Below are positions 34,753 to 43,288 of a DNA stretch of 64,000 nt, one piece after another. The stretch is taken from the NCBI RefSeq assembly GCF_028771845.1, contig NZ_CP118270.1, positions 3,844,001-3,908,000 of the forward strand, given 5' to 3'. The number at the start of each line of letters is the position of its first letter. The stretch's first letter is position 1. The position numbers and the translations under genes are program-made. The notes under the pieces are model-generated. The model worked only from the letters and a program-made list of their open reading frames with translations. It had not been told where the DNA came from and did no database searches. The DNA comes from Paenibacillus marchantiae. GTDB lineage: Bacteria > Bacillota > Bacilli > Paenibacillales > Paenibacillaceae.

Positions 34753-35499
34753 ATTCGCAGATGTGTCATTAGTGATATTCATGGCTGTTACGACGAATTC
34801 AATGCTCTGCTTGAGCAGGCAGCATACGATCCGGAGCAGGACGAGCTGATTTTGTTAGGTGATTATGTCGACCGCGGACCGAAGAGTAAAGAGGTCGTGG
34901 AACAGATTATGCAGATGCACGAGCAGTACAACATTATTGCGATCAAAGGAAATCATGATGCGATGATGGTCAAGGCGCTGAACCATGATGTCGAGGACTA
35001 TGACAAACACTGGATTCGTAATGGAGGTTTACAGACGCTGGCCAGCTATGTTGAGGTTTCTTTGGATGATGAGCAGTTGGACTGGGATGTTTATACTGAA
35101 GCCAAACAGTGGCTCCGTACACACTATGAGCATCATCTTCGTTTTTTGGAACAGCTTCCCCTTGTATACGAAATTCCTGGTTATATCTTTGTACATGCCG
35201 GGATTAATCCGGATGTGGAGGATTGGCGGACTCAGTCAGAGCGTGACTTCATTTGGATTCGGGAGCCGTTCTATTCAAGACCAACATCGCTCAAGGAGAC
35301 CGTGGTATTCGGTCATACTCCAGTCAAAAATTTGCATAACGAGCCAGGTGTCTGGTTTGACCCCAGTGGAGACAAGATTGGCATTGATGGCGGATGTGCT
35401 TATGGTGCTCGATTGAACTTGCTGGAGATCAGCGAAGACGGGAGTCTACAGACTCTTTTTGTGAAAAGAGGAGAGACCCGTCAGGGTCCCGAGGTTTAA
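34753..35499 (+). CDS. PPP-type metallophosphatase with an apparent AUU start
   Basis: A protein of 248 residues. The metal-binding motifs of the PPP family are all present: VISDIHGCYDEF (GDxHG-type), LLGDYVDRG, KGNHDAMM, FVHAGINPD and VFGHTPV. These proteins act on phosphoproteins or dinucleoside polyphosphates. The first motif lies upstream of any ATG, GTG or TTG in frame; the frame opens after TGA at 34729-34731. The only plausible start is ATT 34753, eight bases after GGAG, or ATT 34747. Starting at the first conventional codon (TTG 34852) would remove the DxH ligands. A sequencing error (ATG to ATT) is the alternative. Confidence 0.8.
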   Translation: MRRCVISDIHGCYDEFNALLEQAAYDPEQDELILLGDYVDRGPKSKEVVEQIMQMHEQYNIIAIKGNHDAMMVKALNHDVEDYDKHWIRNGGLQTLASYVEVSLDDEQLDWDVYTEAKQWLRTHYEHHLRFLEQLPLVYEIPGYIFVHAGINPDVEDWRTQSERDFIWIREPFYSRPTSLKETVVFGHTPVKNLHNEPGVWFDPSGDKIGIDGGCAYGARLNLLEISEDGSLQTLFVKRGETRQGPEV

Positions 35500-35805
35500 T
35501 CCACGCGGCGAATTTCAAATAAATCTCTTTAAACAAAAGTATAAATTAAATCCCGTTGAAGCTCTAACCTTTTACTTTCTTGAGAATGTGGATTGGTATA
35601 CATACCGACAATGGATCGAAGCTGGCGGAACGGCAGAGTTGTGCATTGGTTTACGGAGTATAAAGGCAAGACCCTGACATGATTTTGTAATTAATTCGCT
35701 GTAAAGGGATTGGAATTAAGCCTTATTAACGCTATAATCAGTAAGGGTATGCTTGAATTATTACATTTTATTAATCTAAATCAGAATTGACGGAGGGCTA
35801 TTAAT
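35500..35805. other. Intergenic region before the pyrophosphatase gene
   Basis: About 306 bases with no recognisable gene. The right half carries the sigma-A promoter listed separately. A short stretch around 35590-35680 looks mildly coding in one frame but has no start or ribosome-binding site. Confidence 0.4.
35710..35738 (+). promoter_or_regulatory. Sigma-A promoter of the pyrophosphatase gene
   Basis: TTGGAA at 35710-35715, a 17-base spacer and a perfect TATAAT at 35733-35738. Confidence 0.8.
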
Positions 35806-36738
35806 ATGGAAAAAGCATTAATCTTCGGTCACAAAAATCCCGATACGGATACGATCTGCTCGGCCATTGCCTATGCAGACTTGAAAACAAAATTGGGTCA
35901 GGACGTTGAAGCTGTTCGTCTCGGCGAAGTAAACGGCGAAACTCAATTTGCATTGGACCAATTCAAAGTGGCAGCGCCACGTCTGATCAAAACAGCAGCT
36001 AACGAAGTGAACAAGGTCATCCTGGTTGACCACAATGAGCGTCAACAAAGTGTCAGCGATATTGAGGAAGTGACTGTTGTTGAAGTTATCGACCATCACC
36101 GGATCGCGAACTTTGAGACAAGCCAGCCTCTGTATTTCCGTGCAGAACCTGTAGGTTGTACAGCAACCATTTTGAATAAATTGTACAAAGAAAACGGTGT
36201 GGAAATCAGCGCACCGATTGCTGGTCTGATGCTGTCCGCAATCATTTCCGACTCCCTGTTGTTCAAATCCCCAACATGCACAGAGCAAGATGTAGCAGCA
36301 GCACGTGAACTGGCTGCCATTGCTGGTGTGGATGCAGATAGCTATGGTCTGGAGATGCTGAAAGCGGGCGCGGACCTGAGTCAGAAAACGATTGCTGAAC
36401 TGATTTCCCTGGATGCGAAAGAATTCGCTATGGGCCAAGCAAAAGTGGAAATTGCACAAGTGAACGCGATTGACGTGAATGATGTGCTTGTGAAACAACC
36501 TGAGCTTGAAGCAGCGATTGAAGCAATTATTTCCAGCAAAGGTCTCGACCTGTTCGTATTTGTCGTAACCGACATCCTGAACAACGATTCCGTTGCATTG
36601 GCTTATGGTGCTTCCACCAAAGCTGTAGAAAAAGCGTACAATGTAACATTGTCGGATAGCAGAGCGTTGCTCAAAGGCGTAGTATCCCGCAAATCGCAAA
36701 TTGTTCCAGTTCTGACCGAAGCGTTCAACTCGTTGTAA
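35806..36738 (+). CDS. ppaC: Manganese-dependent inorganic pyrophosphatase (family II)
   Basis: A 310-residue cytosolic DHH-superfamily enzyme that hydrolyses pyrophosphate to drive biosynthesis. Metal ligands are visible in [10 protein letters not shown] (His, Asp, Asp), ILVDHNE (Asp) and VIDHHR (the DHH motif, Asp and His). GMVSRK-type substrate motif appears as [12 protein letters not shown] near the C-terminus. Length matches the family. ATG 35806 follows CGGAGGG and a strong promoter, fitting a highly expressed housekeeping gene with notably biased codons. Confidence 0.96.
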   Translation: MEKALIFGHKNPDTDTICSAIAYADLKTKLGQDVEAVRLGEVNGETQFALDQFKVAAPRLIKTAANEVNKVILVDHNERQQSVSDIEEVTVVEVIDHHRIANFETSQPLYFRAEPVGCTATILNKLYKENGVEISAPIAGLMLSAIISDSLLFKSPTCTEQDVAAARELAAIAGVDADSYGLEMLKAGADLSQKTIAELISLDAKEFAMGQAKVEIAQVNAIDVNDVLVKQPELEAAIEAIISSKGLDLFVFVVTDILNNDSVALAYGASTKAVEKAYNVTLSDSRALLKGVVSRKSQIVPVLTEAFNSL

Positions 36739-36803
36739 GATGCACAAAACCGACGTATAACCATTACGTCCAGATATATGATGAATATTCAGTTACAACA
36801 TCC

Positions 36804-36845
36804 AAGCCTGCTCTTGATCTGTCATAGGTCAGGACAGGCTTTTGT
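36804..36845 (+). terminator. Terminator after ppaC
   Basis: Outer arms AAGCCTG and CAGGCTT with an inner complementary part (TCTTGATCT / AGGTCAGGA), followed by TTTTG. Confidence 0.65.
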
Positions 36846-36863
36846 TGTAGAGGAGGATGTACC

Positions 36864-37355
36864 ATGATCAAAAATGAAAAAATTAAAGCGACTGAAGTCC
36901 AGCTGACCGGCCTGAACGGTGAAGATCTCGGCATCATGTCTACTCGTGACGCACTTGCACTTGCGAAGCAGCATAAGGTGGATCTGATCTGTATGTCTCT
37001 AATGACCAGCCCGCCACCATGCAAACTGATGGGCGCTGGAGCAGCGAGACAGGAAAAGCAGCAAGAGAAGAAGAAGGCGGTAAAATCCCCGGATAAACGT
37101 AAAGTGAAGGAGATCCGACTGAACCTGCAGATGGAAGACCACGATCGGGAGACCAAGCAATCTCAGGCAGAGCGTATCCTGACGAAGGGGGACTCGGTGA
37201 AGCTCGTCATCCAGGTGCATGGAACCAAGGAAGGAACAGCAGGCAAGGAATGGGCAGAACAGCTGTGCAAATCTCTGGCTGAGTATGGCAGTAAAACGAC
37301 AGGTATTCAGGTGAGCGGCAAACAGGTCGTTGTACAGTTAGACCCCATTGGATAA
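36864..37355 (+). CDS. Divergent translation initiation factor IF-3 paralog
   Basis: A 163-residue IF-3-like protein. Both domains can be traced: the N-domain (IKATEVQLTGLNGEDLGIMSTRDALALAKQHKVDLICMS, PPPCKLM) and the C-domain (KVKEIRLNLQMEDHDRETKQSQAERILTKGDSVKLVIQVHG). Several positions strongly conserved in ordinary IF-3 differ: MDYGKFKYEQ of the linker is GAGAARQEKQQ, and the end of the C-domain is diverged. The gene stands alone, not before rpmI-rplT, so it is probably a second copy beside the true infC. GAGGAGG precedes ATG 36864. A modulating role in initiation or ribosome splitting is possible. Confidence 0.85.
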   Translation: MIKNEKIKATEVQLTGLNGEDLGIMSTRDALALAKQHKVDLICMSLMTSPPPCKLMGAGAARQEKQQEKKKAVKSPDKRKVKEIRLNLQMEDHDRETKQSQAERILTKGDSVKLVIQVHGTKEGTAGKEWAEQLCKSLAEYGSKTTGIQVSGKQVVVQLDPIG

Positions 37356-37438
37356 CAAAGATGAACGAATTCAGCTAAATAACAAGGAACTGTGGGACAA
37401 TCCGGTTGTTATTAGGTTGGCTTTTCCTAATGTTCTAA

Positions 37439-37482
37439 AAACCCCGTAGAGCAACAGTTGACCTGCTGCTCTACGGGGTTTT
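37439..37482. terminator. Strong bidirectional terminator
   Basis: A 13-bp perfect stem ACCCCGTAGAGCA / TGCTCTACGGGGT, with A-run before and T-run after, between the convergent IF-3-like and tgl genes. Confidence 0.92.
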
Positions 37483-37542
37483 CAGCATGAAATATCGTTA
37501 TAGCAATTCTGTACTCCTAATGATACTCACGCTTCAAGCTGT

Positions 37543-38370
37543 TTAGACTCGCAAGTAACGGCTGCCGCCGATGCGTACATACAACTGTCCCGGCAAGACC
37601 GGAGTAGATGAGGCTGTTTGTGAATTCGAGTTACTGTTCTTGGCGTAGCGGGATAGATATAGAAAGTCCGGATAAATTACCGTATCCATCAAATAGGCTG
37701 ACACTGTACTTCCAGGAATGCGGTTTTGATTCAGTGAACGAATGATTTCTTCCCCGCTTGCAATCCCGATTCCATGACCATAATATACGTCTTCACGCAG
37801 CATAATGGTATTCTCTCCCTGCCACTCTGGTGTTTCAGGGGAAACGTCCGGATTTTTGAAGTACAATACGTCTCCAGGAAGCGCAGAGTCGCTGCCGTTC
37901 TTCTCCGTTAATCGCAGATCGCTGTCATAGTGCCAGTCGTAGAGCAGCAGGTTGCGGAACAGTGAATTGAAATCATCTTCCCGAATACTGTTCAATACTC
38001 CGCCATAAAGGACAATCACAGTCGCTGTTGCACATTCAAAGGCATACAAATGACCATTCTTCCATATGTCCCGGATTCCTTCCGCAGGCGTTACCTCAGA
38101 TCTTAGTTCAAAGCCACCTTCAGCATTTCGGTTCCAATAGGCAGGATTACATCTGGATTTCTCGAACGAGGCAAAGCTGACCCCGCTTCGATCGAGTGCT
38201 TCTGCTGCATCCACCAGAGACTCGCGCAACGTCCATTCAAAGTGAAGATGATCCATGGATTGATATGTGTATACTGTTGGACTGTTCTGTAGTTGCTGTA
38301 ACCAATGCCATGCAAAAGCAGACCAATCCGAACGTACCAGCTCAATCGGTTGATTCGCAACAATGATCAT
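37543..38370 (-). CDS. tgl: Spore-coat protein-glutamine gamma-glutamyltransferase (Tgl)
   Basis: A 275-residue transglutaminase that crosslinks spore coat proteins through glutamine-lysine isopeptide bonds. It matches Bacillus Tgl in order: NPAYWNRNAEGGFELR, IRDIWKNGHLYAFECATATVIV (catalytic Cys in FECATA), LLYDWHYD, GDVLYFKNPDVSPETPEWQGENTIML and the catalytic His in YYGHGIGIASGEEII. The ATG at 38370 (TGGAGG 8 bases upstream; product begins MIIV as in Bacillus) is preferred over the longer frame to 38451. It is about 30 residues longer at the C-terminus than Bacillus Tgl, with a Ser/Asn-rich linker. Its presence marks the host as an endospore former. Confidence 0.92.
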   Translation of the reverse strand: MIIVANQPIELVRSDWSAFAWHWLQQLQNSPTVYTYQSMDHLHFEWTLRESLVDAAEALDRSGVSFASFEKSRCNPAYWNRNAEGGFELRSEVTPAEGIRDIWKNGHLYAFECATATVIVLYGGVLNSIREDDFNSLFRNLLLYDWHYDSDLRLTEKNGSDSALPGDVLYFKNPDVSPETPEWQGENTIMLREDVYYGHGIGIASGEEIIRSLNQNRIPGSTVSAYLMDTVIYPDFLYLSRYAKNSNSNSQTASSTPVLPGQLYVRIGGSRYLRV

Positions 38371-38644
38371 AATCATAACCTCCAGTATCATTTGGATGTT
38401 CAGCCTTGTACAAACCGGTATGCACGCGTATTCTGTAGTATATGACGACACTTATGCGATTTTGTATGTCTACAAGTACAGACAGCATGAACACACGATA
38501 AGAATGTCGATTATTGCCTGGAATTTTTGTTGATCTCGTTTATAAATCATGACATTTGGGGTACTACTCTTATAGATGAAGTTATGTTCAGGTCGATCTG
38601 TTCATACGGAATATATTCAGATTCCCCATAAAGGAGGATATGTG

Positions 38645-41392
38645 GTGTCGAATCCAATTGCAGAGAATCGCTCTCTGTTCGAGCAGTTATATACACATGC
38701 ACCGATCGGCATTGCTGTTACTTCGCATGTGAACGGACGTTGGCTTCAGCTTAATCCGGCATTTTGTGAAATGCTGGGATACAGTGAAGATGAATTGATT
38801 GACTCACCAATTGTACATATGATCTATGAGGAAGACTTAGAGATGGAGGAGTTCAGATCCCATTTCTGGGATATGACCAATGGATTAAGTCTGATGTATG
38901 AAACTGAGTTACGGCTTAAGCGTAAGGATGATTCTCTTCTCTGGGCGACGGTAAGAGCCTGCATCGTCAGGGATGAAGTGAGCGGCGAGCCGCTTTATTT
39001 GCTTGTTCAGGCAGCGGATATTTCGAAGCAGAAGGACGCGGAGAATCGACTGATTATAAAGCGCAAGCAGTTGGAGGAGAGCAGTCGAATCTCAAGATTG
39101 CTGGCCGAATCCTCGCTTGATCTGATTGCCATACACCATGCCGATCCGGAGCGGACGTTCAAGTACGTATCTCCAGCCAGCAAAAGTATGTTGGGATATG
39201 ATCCAGAAGAAGTTGTTGGTCAACCTGGCTTGTTCTGCATTCACCCCGACGACGTGCGTCTAGTTGAAGCTTTCGTGGCTGGTCAAATCCAGGGCCTTGC
39301 ACCTGATCGAATTAGCTATCGGCTCCAGCATAAGGATGGTTCTGTTATATGGGCGGATACCATCACTCATTATGTATATGACATACAGGGAAATCTGCAG
39401 GAAATGATTGGAGTGACCCGTGATATTACAGCGAGCAAGCAGCAGCAATTAAGTCTTCAGGAGTACCAATCATTGTTCGACAGTAACCCTCTTGGAGTTG
39501 CTTCATTGGATTTGGACGGAAACCTGCTTAAGGCCAATGCAGGTCAAGAGCAATTGACAGGCCATACCAAGGAGGAACTTCTTAGTTCATCCTTTGATCA
39601 TCTCATTGACCCGGTGGACCTGGATAAGACGAGGTATCATTTTGAAGAGACCGTAAAAGGAACCGCACAGAGCTATGAAGTGGGGTTGATTCACAAAGAC
39701 GGACAGCGCATTGAAACAAGTGTGATTAATGTTCCGATTTTGCTCGAGGATCGTGTCGTGGGCGTCTATGGAATAACTAGTGATATTACGGAGTCTAAAA
39801 GGTATGTAGAGGAAATTGAAAATCTCAGTTACGAAAGAGCATTGATTCTCAATGCCATGTCTGAGGGAGTCATTGGCCTCGATCAGAATGGTAACCTGAT
39901 ATTTGCCAATCCGATTGCAACGGAGATGATGGATTTCTGTCCGTCTGAGATGAATGGCAAGCCACTTGAAGAGATCATGTTACAAATGCAAAGTGAGGGT
40001 ATACCTTATCCGTCCAATAGCACTCCTATTCTTCAAGCTGTACGTGAAGGGCGAAGCCTGCCGCGATCTGAGTCTGTATTTTGGAAGCAGGATGGCTCCA
40101 GCTTCCTGGCGGAGTTCCAACTGAAACCGATAATGGAGCAGGGGGAGAATCGTGGAGCTGTACTGGTTTTCCGCGATATGACATCGGTGAAGGACATCAT
40201 TCGTGCCAAGGAAGTGGCAGAACATGCGGACCGAGCCAAGTCCGAGTTCCTGGCGATTATGAGTCATGAGCTTCGTACACCTCTGAATGGAATTATGGGC
40301 ATGGCCCATCTGTTAAAAGAAACAGAGTTGGATGAGGAGCAGAACGGCTTCGCCGATATCATCATCGACAGTGGTGAATCACTGCTGCACATTCTGAATG
40401 AGATCTTGGATTTCAGTAAGATTGAAGCAGGAAAAATGGATCTTGAACGCCAGCCAGTGGATATTAAATCGGTTCTTGGCGGGGTCATGGAACTATTTGC
40501 GCTTAGAGCTTCCGAAAAGAATATTGAACTATACTGTGAAATGTCAGAGCAGATTCCCGAACGCGTACGAGGCGATGAAACTCGCATTCGTCAGATTCTG
40601 ATTAATCTAGTAGGCAATGCCATCAAATTCACGGAGAAGGGAAGCATTCAGGTTCACGTGAACGTTAAGCCAGCGGAATTTTACAATGAGAATCATCTGA
40701 TCTTGTCCGTTTCGGTCAAAGATACGGGGATTGGCATTCCGTTCAATAAGCAGCATCAACTGTTCCAGTCTTTCTCACAGCTCGATCCGGCTATCAATCG
40801 CAAATATGGAGGCACAGGTCTGGGGCTGGCCATCAGCAAGAAGCTGGTGGAACTGATGGGCGGCGCCATTGGTGTACAGAGTGAGACAGGTGAGGGGGCG
40901 GATTTCCACTTCACCCTGTTACTTGAACGATGGCAAGATGAGTCCACGGATCAGATTGAAGAGGTGGCTGATCACAACCTGAAGCTGGATCGAACAAGTC
41001 TGGCAGCGGGGATCAAAATTCTTATAGCTGAGGATCAGTCATTCAACAGCCATTTGCTGGAGGAAATGCTTCGTAAGCACGGCGGTCTATGTGATATCGT
41101 GGAGAACGGTGCAGAAGCGGTGAAAGCATTGGAAAGGGAAACATACGACCTTCTCTTTATGGATATCCAAATGCCTGTTATGGATGGGATTGAAGCGACC
41201 TGCCGGATTAGGCAAACCCACCCTGAAATTCCGGTCATTGCTGCCATCACGGCATTTGCAGGAGCGAACGACCGTGAAGCTTGTCTGAAATGCGGTATGC
41301 AGGACTTTATCAGCAAACCGTTCAGCTCTACGGAAATAAGTCGTGTGCTAAACACATGGGTTCCGTACATACGCTCCCAGCATGAGCGCTGA
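38645..41392 (+). CDS. Multi-PAS hybrid sensor histidine kinase
   Basis: A soluble protein of about 915 residues with no membrane segment. Four PAS domains are stacked at about residues 10-130, 145-265, 270-385 and 395-510. They are followed by a HisKA domain with the phospho-acceptor in FLAIMSHELRTPLNG, a HATPase domain (NLVGNAIKFTEKG, DTGIGIP, GGTGLGLAIS) and a C-terminal receiver with phospho-acceptor Asp in LLFMDIQMPVMDG. GTG 38645 lies 7 bases after AAAGGAGG, better than the ATG at 38576. No response regulator gene is adjacent, so the output route is unknown. Input is probably cytosolic redox, ligand or light. Confidence 0.9.
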   Translation: MSNPIAENRSLFEQLYTHAPIGIAVTSHVNGRWLQLNPAFCEMLGYSEDELIDSPIVHMIYEEDLEMEEFRSHFWDMTNGLSLMYETELRLKRKDDSLLWATVRACIVRDEVSGEPLYLLVQAADISKQKDAENRLIIKRKQLEESSRISRLLAESSLDLIAIHHADPERTFKYVSPASKSMLGYDPEEVVGQPGLFCIHPDDVRLVEAFVAGQIQGLAPDRISYRLQHKDGSVIWADTITHYVYDIQGNLQEMIGVTRDITASKQQQLSLQEYQSLFDSNPLGVASLDLDGNLLKANAGQEQLTGHTKEELLSSSFDHLIDPVDLDKTRYHFEETVKGTAQSYEVGLIHKDGQRIETSVINVPILLEDRVVGVYGITSDITESKRYVEEIENLSYERALILNAMSEGVIGLDQNGNLIFANPIATEMMDFCPSEMNGKPLEEIMLQMQSEGIPYPSNSTPILQAVREGRSLPRSESVFWKQDGSSFLAEFQLKPIMEQGENRGAVLVFRDMTSVKDIIRAKEVAEHADRAKSEFLAIMSHELRTPLNGIMGMAHLLKETELDEEQNGFADIIIDSGESLLHILNEILDFSKIEAGKMDLERQPVDIKSVLGGVMELFALRASEKNIELYCEMSEQIPERVRGDETRIRQILINLVGNAIKFTEKGSIQVHVNVKPAEFYNENHLILSVSVKDTGIGIPFNKQHQLFQSFSQLDPAINRKYGGTGLGLAISKKLVELMGGAIGVQSETGEGADFHFTLLLERWQDESTDQIEEVADHNLKLDRTSLAAGIKILIAEDQSFNSHLLEEMLRKHGGLCDIVENGAEAVKALERETYDLLFMDIQMPVMDGIEATCRIRQTHPEIPVIAAITAFAGANDREACLKCGMQDFISKPFSSTEISRVLNTWVPYIRSQHER

Positions 41393-41418
41393 TGGGCTGC
41401 ATGTCTCAAGTTATCAAA

Positions 41419-41460
41419 AAAAATAACCTGCCTCTGAAATTCAAGGGCAGGTTATTTTGG
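41419..41460 (+). terminator. Terminator after the hybrid kinase gene, possibly bidirectional
   Basis: Arms AATAACCTGCC and GGGCAGGTTATT around a 12-base loop; A-rich upstream and TTTT downstream. Confidence 0.85.
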
Positions 41461-41494
41461 TCTTCCGTGGGTGTTGGTAGTAGCCTGACAGATG

Positions 41495-41707
41495 TCAGGA
41501 CCATCCTCCAATTAATCCCGAAAGGGTTACACACTCGTCATCTTCCAGTTCTGCAATTAGGGTAAGTTTTTCGTTGTCATTGGGGTCCACCGAGAATAAT
41601 TCACGGCGTCCGTCTTCGTGGACAATAATGACCAACTTATTACCGCTTTTTGTATCAAACTGGTACTTCACTCCGATACCAGGCAATGGGCATTCCCGGA
41701 TATTCAT
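41495..41707 (-). CDS. Stand-alone KhtT N-terminal domain protein
   Basis: A 70-residue protein matching the N-terminal domain of KhtT/YhaT, the regulatory subunit of K+/H+ antiporter KhtU: MNIRECPLPGIGVKYQFDTKSG, VIIVHEDGRRELF and the closing GLIGGWS. Full-length KhtT has a second RCK_C domain (about 90 residues) that binds c-di-AMP; here the frame ends at the domain boundary and a terminator follows, with no antiporter gene nearby. AGAGGTG precedes ATG 41707. It may be a dedicated short form or a decayed gene. Confidence 0.75.
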   Translation of the reverse strand: MNIRECPLPGIGVKYQFDTKSGNKLVIIVHEDGRRELFSVDPNDNEKLTLIAELEDDECVTLSGLIGGWS

Positions 41708-41858
41708 GAAACCTGTCACCTCTTTAGCTTTTCCATAGTTAAGTTAACCGTTCACACAGTACGGATGTATTCTACTATCCATAACACCATTTGGCAAGTC
41801 AGAAATGAAATAGTAGTCATCTCCTCCAAGCTTCTTGCGCTGTGGTTAGTTAAGTTAG

Positions 41859-42599
41859 TTATACATTCCGACTCTGTCGGGTTCGTCTGCGACGGACCAT
41901 GAACCAGATAAGTAATGCAATGATCAGCACCAAGGCAATGCCCCCCGTAATTATGATGTTCCGAATATTCGGGACCTGTACGGTCAAATCTAGCTTATTC
42001 GTATTCAGTGGTGAGACGTGCCAAATTAGGGTTTTTCCGTGATCTTCGACCAGATCTGCATTGGAATCCTGCACTTTGATTGGCAGCGTCAGCTTGAAAT
42101 CAAAATTGACATCTTTCAGTAGCAGGTTTTTGAGAAATCCGGGGACCTTATTAATTTGGTCTTTGACCTCACCATCGGGTATGGTCTGCATCAGGTCTGC
42201 TTCCGCAGCAATATGCAATTTGGAAGTGAAAAATCCAGGTGTAGTGGATTGCTCCATTTTGATTCCATCAGGCAGATCCGACGTGCTGAAGGTAGAGACG
42301 GTATTACTTTTCTCATAATGGGTCGTCGCTTTGAGTTGTGTCCGATCTCCCTGGTCCGAAACTTCGGCCTGGAAATTATTCTGCTTCAACGTATTTGCGA
42401 GCATTGTCATGAGATTGTCTTGTCCCATCATTCCCAGGGCTGAGTCGGTTACGCTGAGATTCAGGGCCAGATCGGATGAACCGTCCATATTAACCGTGAC
42501 ATGTGCTTCACCATCAGCGCAGGCGGATAGTATAAACAGCATAAGAGTTAGTAAAAAAGCGAGTAATAGCTGACGATAATAGGGTATGCGAGTCGACAT
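41859..42599 (-). CDS. DUF3153/LppM-like lipoprotein with C-terminal membrane anchor
   Basis: A 246-residue envelope protein. An N-terminal hydrophobic segment ends in lipobox LSAC; the mature part is beta-rich (HVTVNMDGSSDLALNLSV is the typical opening of this family). A transmembrane helix at about residues 213-235 is followed by an Arg-rich cytosolic tail, RRRRTRQSR. AAAGG precedes ATG 42599. The function of the family in Bacillota is unknown. It appears monocistronic. Confidence 0.78.
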   Translation of the reverse strand: MSTRIPYYRQLLLAFLLTLMLFILSACADGEAHVTVNMDGSSDLALNLSVTDSALGMMGQDNLMTMLANTLKQNNFQAEVSDQGDRTQLKATTHYEKSNTVSTFSTSDLPDGIKMEQSTTPGFFTSKLHIAAEADLMQTIPDGEVKDQINKVPGFLKNLLLKDVNFDFKLTLPIKVQDSNADLVEDHGKTLIWHVSPLNTNKLDLTVQVPNIRNIIITGGIALVLIIALLIWFMVRRRRTRQSRNV

Positions 42600-42782
42600 T
42601 CAGTTCAAACCTTTCTGCGTATGATCCAATTCCAATTCATAGAAGTATAGTATACACCGTAAGGATGGCGGATGAAACTTTGTTCACTATAAGAGCAAGG
42701 TAGATCGTACGCTATGATATGATATATCTATAAAATTAGAGTAAAAAAGTAGGCTCCGAAGCATTAAAGGAGAGATTGGATA

Positions 42783-42965
42783 ATGACAGCAAGTGAACAT
42801 TTGGATGCAGATCCGGTGATGTGGAATAATCGAATGAATGACAAACCGGTTGGAATTACAATGAAAAAGGACACGATATATGGAGTGGAAATGAAGATTT
42901 CGTATTTTTGTCAATGTTCAGTCAATTCAAAATGGGTTTCACCGTGTAAACTGATAGTAGTGTGA
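42783..42965 (+). CDS. Possible small protein of 60 residues
   Basis: An open frame from ATG 42783 preceded by AAAGGAGAG at good spacing and by A/T-rich promoter-like sequence. The product is polar with a Cys pair near the middle and resembles nothing I recognise. The ribosome-binding site supports translation, but sequence quality is not decisive. Confidence 0.45.
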   Translation: MTASEHLDADPVMWNNRMNDKPVGITMKKDTIYGVEMKISYFCQCSVNSKWVSPCKLIVV

Positions 42966-42993
42966 AGAAATACGGAGCAGGGGGGTTACATTC

Positions 42994-43086
42994 ATGACAT
43001 ATATCATTATTATGGGTATCATTATGGTTGTGGGAATGGTCGGAATGGGCTGGTTCTACAAGATTATGGACAACGATCAACACTAG
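42994..43086 (+). CDS. Small membrane protein of 30 residues
   Basis: Begins at ATG 42994, with a GGGGGG Shine-Dalgarno 8 bases upstream, and ends at TAG 43084-43086. Residues 3-23 form one Ile/Met/Val-rich transmembrane helix (IIIMGIIMVVGMVGMGWFY), followed by a short polar tail KIMDNDQH. A hairpin terminator follows. Size and topology suit a regulatory membrane peptide that binds a larger partner; a type I toxin is another option, but no antisense RNA is evident. Confidence 0.6.
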   Translation: MTYIIIMGIIMVVGMVGMGWFYKIMDNDQH

Positions 43087-43116
43087 GGTATATTGAAAAG
43101 AAACGTGAAAAGACAA

Positions 43117-43155
43117 GCCTATAAGCTGGCTTCGCAATGGATGCGAGGCGGGCTT
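43117..43155 (+). terminator. Probable terminator after the small membrane protein gene
   Basis: AAGCC ... GGCTT outer arms with inner CTTCGCA/TGCGAG pairing, then TATTTGT. Confidence 0.5.
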
Positions 43156-43249
43156 ATTTGTATATAATGCCAAAAAGTCTAAATATAGCATGAAAAAATG
43201 TCGGATTTAAGTGGTATGCTTGTACATGGAAATGTTTTACACTTACATC

Positions 43250-43263
43250 TGTAAGCGTTTACA
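43250..43263 (+). promoter_or_regulatory. Perfect cre site (CcpA) before the GH12 gene
   Basis: TGTAAGCGTTTACA matches the cre consensus TGWNANCGNTNWCA at every position. It ends 25 bases before the start codon, so CcpA bound there would block transcription in rich sugar. Confidence 0.9.
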
Positions 43264-43288
43264 TTAAAATTTACGGGAGGCTAACATT

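Noticed and set aside
35818..36747. A 309-codon open frame antisense to ppaC
   Set aside because: It exactly mirrors a strongly biased housekeeping gene; Cys/Phe/His-rich composition is typical of antisense shadow frames.
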